From RGIG3009 sp045590855 (lineage in GTDB: Bacteria; Bacillota; Clostridia; Oscillospirales; Acutalibacteraceae), in the NCBI GenBank assembly GCA_045590855.1, contig JAZNRV010000028.1, positions 1 to 7,453 on the forward strand: a DNA stretch of 7,453 nt. Reading direction: 5' to 3'. Shown in pieces: positions 5,213-7,453 of this stretch; the stretch's first letter is position 1; each line of letters opens with the position of its first letter. Made by a program: the position numbers and the translations under genes. Under the pieces are notes generated by a model. The model saw nothing but the letters and a program-made list of their open reading frames with translations. It was not told where the DNA came from and did no database searches.

Positions 5213-6469
5213 ATGAAAATAAAAACAAAAGAAATGTCGTTTGAAAAGGTAGCGGCGTTGCCCAAACCAAAACGCAAACGACCCAAACGACCGAACATTT
5301 TGTTCCGCGCGCTGATTCGGGTGTTGGCTATCCCCGAACTGTGGGCAACCAAGTTTTCGTATCGTACAAAGCGCGAAAATACCGAAAACGGGCCGTGCCT
5401 GATTTTGATGAATCATTCGGCGTTTATTGATTTGAAAATTGCATCGCGTATCTTTTTTCCCAAGCCGTACACCATTGTGTGTACCTCTGACGGGTTTGTG
5501 GGCAAGGATTGGTTGATGCGGCAAATCGGGTGTATTCCCACGCAAAAATTTGTGACCGATTTGGCACTGCTTTCGGATATTTTGTATTCGCTCAACACGC
5601 TCAAAACCAGCGTGCTGATGTATCCGGAAGCGAGTTACAGTTTTGACGGTCGCGCCACACCGCTGCCGCGGCATTTGGGGAAACTGATTAAAAAAGCGGG
5701 CGTGCCCGTGGTGACGGTGATTACCGAGGGCGCGTTTTTGCACGACCCGCTGTACAACGGGTTGCGTAAGCGGAAAACCAAGGTAAGCGCTACGGTGAAT
5801 TGTTTGCTGACAAGTGCTGAGGTTGCCGAAAAAACGGTGGAAGAAATCGATGCGTTGTTGGACGAAGCGTTTTCGTTTGACAACTTTAAAAAACAGCAAG
5901 AAACCAAAACCGCCATTACCGAGCCGTTCCGTGCCGAGGGGTTACACCGTGTGTTGTATGCTTGTCCCGCGTGCGGTGCCGAGGGCAAAACGGTGGGGGA
6001 AGGTACCCATTTGACGTGTACGCAGTGCGGCAAACAATATGAACTTACCGTTCATGGTGAAATGCGCGCAACAAAAGGCGAAACGGAGTTTTCCCACATT
6101 CCCGATTGGTACGATTGGGAACGCAAAAAAGTAAAAGAGGAAATTACAAACGGCACGTATCGGTTGGATACGGCGGTGAAAATCGGCGTGCTTACCGACC
6201 ACAAAGCCATTTACATGGTAGGCGAGGGGCGGCTCGTTCACGACGAAAACGGGTTTTCGCTTGTCGGTTGTGACGGTGCGTTGCAGTACACGCAACCGGC
6301 GGGAAGTTCGTATGGGTTATATGCCGATTATTTTTGGTACGAGATTGGCGACGTGATTTGTATTGGCAATCGCGAACGGTTATATTACTGTTTTGTGGAG
6401 GGTGCCGTTTGCGTTGCCAAAGCGCGGTTGGCGGCAGAAGAGCAATATCAGCTCAAAAAGGGGCAGTGA
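5213..6469 (+). CDS. PlsC-like acyltransferase with C-terminal zinc ribbon and uncharacterised tail
   Basis: The N-terminal half belongs to the glycerolipid acyltransferase (PlsC/LPLAT) family, which transfers acyl groups to lysophospholipids or related acceptors at the inner membrane face. Motif I is NHSAFID (67-73, the H-x4-D pair H68 and D73). Motif III is YPEASYSFDG (137-146) in place of the usual FPEGTRS, and VPVVTV (164-169) matches motif IV. A very basic segment, KPKRKRPKRP (18-27), could touch membrane lipid. From about 250 comes a zinc ribbon, CPAC-x14-CTQC (C251, C254, C269, C272), then about 145 residues I do not recognise, rich in Tyr and Trp with a WYDWERKKVKEEI helix (299-311). 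No strong membrane span is seen. PlsC proteins are usually about 200-250 residues, so the tail is extra. The gene starts 4 nt after the P-II stop. The substrate is unknown. Confidence 0.8.
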   Translation: MKIKTKEMSFEKVAALPKPKRKRPKRPNILFRALIRVLAIPELWATKFSYRTKRENTENGPCLILMNHSAFIDLKIASRIFFPKPYTIVCTSDGFVGKDWLMRQIGCIPTQKFVTDLALLSDILYSLNTLKTSVLMYPEASYSFDGRATPLPRHLGKLIKKAGVPVVTVITEGAFLHDPLYNGLRKRKTKVSATVNCLLTSAEVAEKTVEEIDALLDEAFSFDNFKKQQETKTAITEPFRAEGLHRVLYACPACGAEGKTVGEGTHLTCTQCGKQYELTVHGEMRATKGETEFSHIPDWYDWERKKVKEEITNGTYRLDTAVKIGVLTDHKAIYMVGEGRLVHDENGFSLVGCDGALQYTQPAGSSYGLYADYFWYEIGDVICIGNRERLYYCFVEGAVCVAKARLAAEEQYQLKKGQ

Positions 6470-6544
6470 AACCGTGGTTTCGGTCAATTGTGCCCTTGAT
6501 TTGACGGAAAATATTATTAATTTGCATGAAATTAAAAAAAGTCT
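6470..6544. other. Intergenic spacer without a convincing terminator
   Basis: This AT-rich stretch follows the acyltransferase stop codon. A small palindrome (GAAAC-CGTG-GTTTC, 6468-6481) overlaps the stop, but no run of T follows it, so it does not qualify as an intrinsic terminator. Farther on there are only loose AT-rich repeats up to the ppdK promoter. Transcription from the upstream operon may end by another mechanism or run through. Confidence 0.5.
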
Positions 6545-6572
6545 TTGCAATATGGAAATTTTTTGATATAAT
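6545..6572 (+). promoter_or_regulatory. Strong sigma-A-type promoter of ppdK
   Basis: TTGCAA at 6545-6550 (-35, four of six to TTGACA) and a perfect TATAAT at 6567-6572 (-10) are separated by 16 bases. TG at 6564-6565 forms an extended -10 element (TGATATAAT). The surroundings are AT-rich, with A and T runs just upstream. Transcription should begin near 6578-6581, giving a leader of about 70 nt. It is the only clear promoter in the window. Confidence 0.8.
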
Positions 6573-6580
6573 AAATAAGG

Positions 6581-6619
6581 TTGTGTAGTCGGTACACGAT
6601 TACATACTTTCTAAAAGTA
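6581..6619 (+). other. Two small hairpins in the ppdK leader
   Basis: Two short inverted repeats lie in the untranslated leader. The first pairs GTGTA (6583-6587) with TACAC (6593-6597) across a five-base loop and can be extended outward by a U-G and a U-A pair. The second pairs TACTTT (6605-6610) with AAAGTA (6614-6619) across three bases. Both are weak. They may stabilise the 5' end of the mRNA or mean nothing. They do not cover the ribosome binding site at 6633-6638, and I see no known riboswitch. Confidence 0.35.
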
Positions 6620-6632
6620 AGTTATAAAAAAT

Positions 6633-6650
6633 AGGAGGAACTGTAACATG
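6633..6650 (+). promoter_or_regulatory. Ribosome binding site and start of ppdK
   Basis: AGGAGG at 6633-6638 stands nine bases before the ATG at 6648. It is a consensus site and fixes the start of the partial gene that runs off the window. Confidence 0.85.
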
Positions 6651-7453
6651 AGCAAAAAATTCGTTTATCTGTTCAGTGAAGGCGACGCATCTATGCGCGA
6701 ACTCCTCGGCGGTAAAGGCGCCAACTTGGCCGAAATGACCAAAATCGGTTTGCCCGTACCCCAAGGTTTCACTGTTTCCACCGAGGCCTGCACCCAATAT
6801 TATGAGGACGGCCGCAAAATCAACGAAGATATCCAAGCGCAAATCATGGAAGGTATCGACAAAATGGAAGGCATCACCGGCAAAAAATTCGGTGATACCG
6901 AAAATCCGTTGCTTGTTTCCGTGCGTTCCGGCGCTCGTGCTTCGATGCCCGGTATGATGGATACCATTTTGAACTTGGGTCTTAACGAAGAAGTGGTGGA
7001 AGTTATGTCCGCCAAATCCGGCAACCCCCGTTGGGCTTGGGACTGCTATCGCCGTTTTATTCAAATGTACTCCGACGTTGTTATGGAAGTCGGCAAAAAG
7101 TACTTTGAAGAACTCATCGACAAAATGAAAGAAGAAAAAGGCGTTACGCAAGACGTCGATTTGACCGCTGACGACCTCAAAACGTTGGCTGCTCAATTCA
7201 AAGCCGAATACAAATCCAAAATCGGCAAAGACTTCCCCGCTGACCCCAAAGAACAATTGATGGGTGCTGTGGAAGCTGTTTTCCGTTCTTGGGACAACCC
7301 CCGTGCCAACGTATATCGCCGTGACAACGATATTCCTTATTCCTGGGGTACCGCTGTTAACGTTCAGATGATGACATTTGGTAACATGGGTGATGATTGC
7401 GGTACCGGCGTTGCCTTTACCCGCGATCCCGCTACCGGCGAAAAGGGCCTGAT
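6648..7453 (+). CDS. ppdK: Pyruvate, phosphate dikinase (5' part, partial)
   Basis: PPDK reversibly converts pyruvate, ATP and phosphate to phosphoenolpyruvate, AMP and pyrophosphate. In anaerobic Firmicutes it links glycolysis and gluconeogenesis in the cytosol. The frame is open from 6648 to the last base, giving 268 residues of an enzyme normally about 870-880 long, so roughly the first third is here: most of the N-terminal ATP-grasp domain. Visible signatures are LLGGKGANLAEM (19-30), VSVRSGARASMPGMMDT (90-106, nucleotide/phosphate loop with R93) and GTGVAFTRDPATGEKG (252-267). The catalytic His domain and the PEP domain lie beyond the window. Codon use differs from the upstream genes: ATC outnumbers ATT for Ile, and GTT, GGT, AAC and TCC are common, which suggests high expression. 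The gene has its own strong promoter and consensus ribosome binding site. Confidence 0.97.
   Translation, partial: MSKKFVYLFSEGDASMRELLGGKGANLAEMTKIGLPVPQGFTVSTEACTQYYEDGRKINEDIQAQIMEGIDKMEGITGKKFGDTENPLLVSVRSGARASMPGMMDTILNLGLNEEVVEVMSAKSGNPRWAWDCYRRFIQMYSDVVMEVGKKYFEELIDKMKEEKGVTQDVDLTADDLKTLAAQFKAEYKSKIGKDFPADPKEQLMGAVEAVFRSWDNPRANVYRRDNDIPYSWGTAVNVQMMTFGNMGDDCGTGVAFTRDPATGEKGL

Noticed and set aside
5171..5899. Long minus-strand open frame opposite the acyltransferase (242 codons)
   Set aside because: It lies opposite the conserved H-x4-D and motif III region of the plus-strand gene and has no family signature of its own.
6468..6481. Palindrome at the end of the acyltransferase gene as an intrinsic terminator
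   Set aside because: The stem is only five base pairs and no T-run follows it.
6474..6566. Possible 30-codon small ORF from a GTG just after the acyltransferase stop
   Set aside because: Only a weak AAGGGG stands upstream, the frame runs through the -35 and into the extended -10 of the ppdK promoter, and the peptide has no recognisable feature.
6581..6647. Riboswitch in the ppdK leader
   Set aside because: The leader is about 70 nt with two weak stems, no conserved aptamer core I recognise, and no alternative pairing to the ribosome binding site.
6600..7256. Minus-strand open frame opposite ppdK (218 codons)
   Set aside because: The plus strand in the same place encodes unmistakable PPDK motifs; the reverse frame is Phe/His-rich shadow sequence.

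Overview
The window looks like chromosomal DNA from a mid-GC Firmicute, most likely a member of the Clostridia. The grounds are strong AGGAGG-type ribosome binding sites before nearly every gene, a class 1B-type PyrD, a separate PyrI chain, pyruvate phosphate dikinase, and no sign of mobile DNA. The genus cannot be told from the sequence alone.

Bases 1-2984 hold the 3' part of a pyrimidine biosynthesis operon: pyrD (3' end only), pyrF, pyrE, pyrB and pyrI. All are on the + strand, overlapping or within 14 nt of each other. Together they convert carbamoyl phosphate and aspartate to carbamoyl aspartate (PyrB, with PyrI as regulatory chain), oxidise dihydroorotate (PyrD), add PRPP (PyrE) and decarboxylate OMP to UMP (PyrF). 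Family signatures and catalytic residues are visible in each. The operon's promoter lies upstream of the window, so its control cannot be seen.

Bases 3011-6469 continue on the same strand with gaps of 26, 2 and 4 nt, so they are probably co-transcribed with the pyr genes. They encode a 508-residue membrane protein with two DUF1538-type repeats, a 222-residue protein made of two P-II-like domains in tandem, and a PlsC-like acyltransferase carrying a C-terminal zinc ribbon and an uncharacterised tail. The membrane protein and P-II protein look like a transporter and its cytosolic sensor, by analogy with AmtB/GlnK and SbtA/SbtB. The substrate is unknown. A strong Shine-Dalgarno sequence and an in-frame ATG sit exactly at the junction of the two P-II domains, so a free second domain may also be made. 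This pair is the most interesting part of the window.

Bases 6470-6647 are non-coding. They hold a near-consensus extended -10 sigma-A-type promoter and a leader of about 70 nt with two small hairpins. No convincing intrinsic terminator separates the upstream operon from this promoter. From 6648 to the window end lies the 5' part of ppdK (pyruvate, phosphate dikinase), whose codon use is visibly different and suggests high expression. No tRNA, rRNA, CRISPR array, insertion sequence or phage gene was seen.
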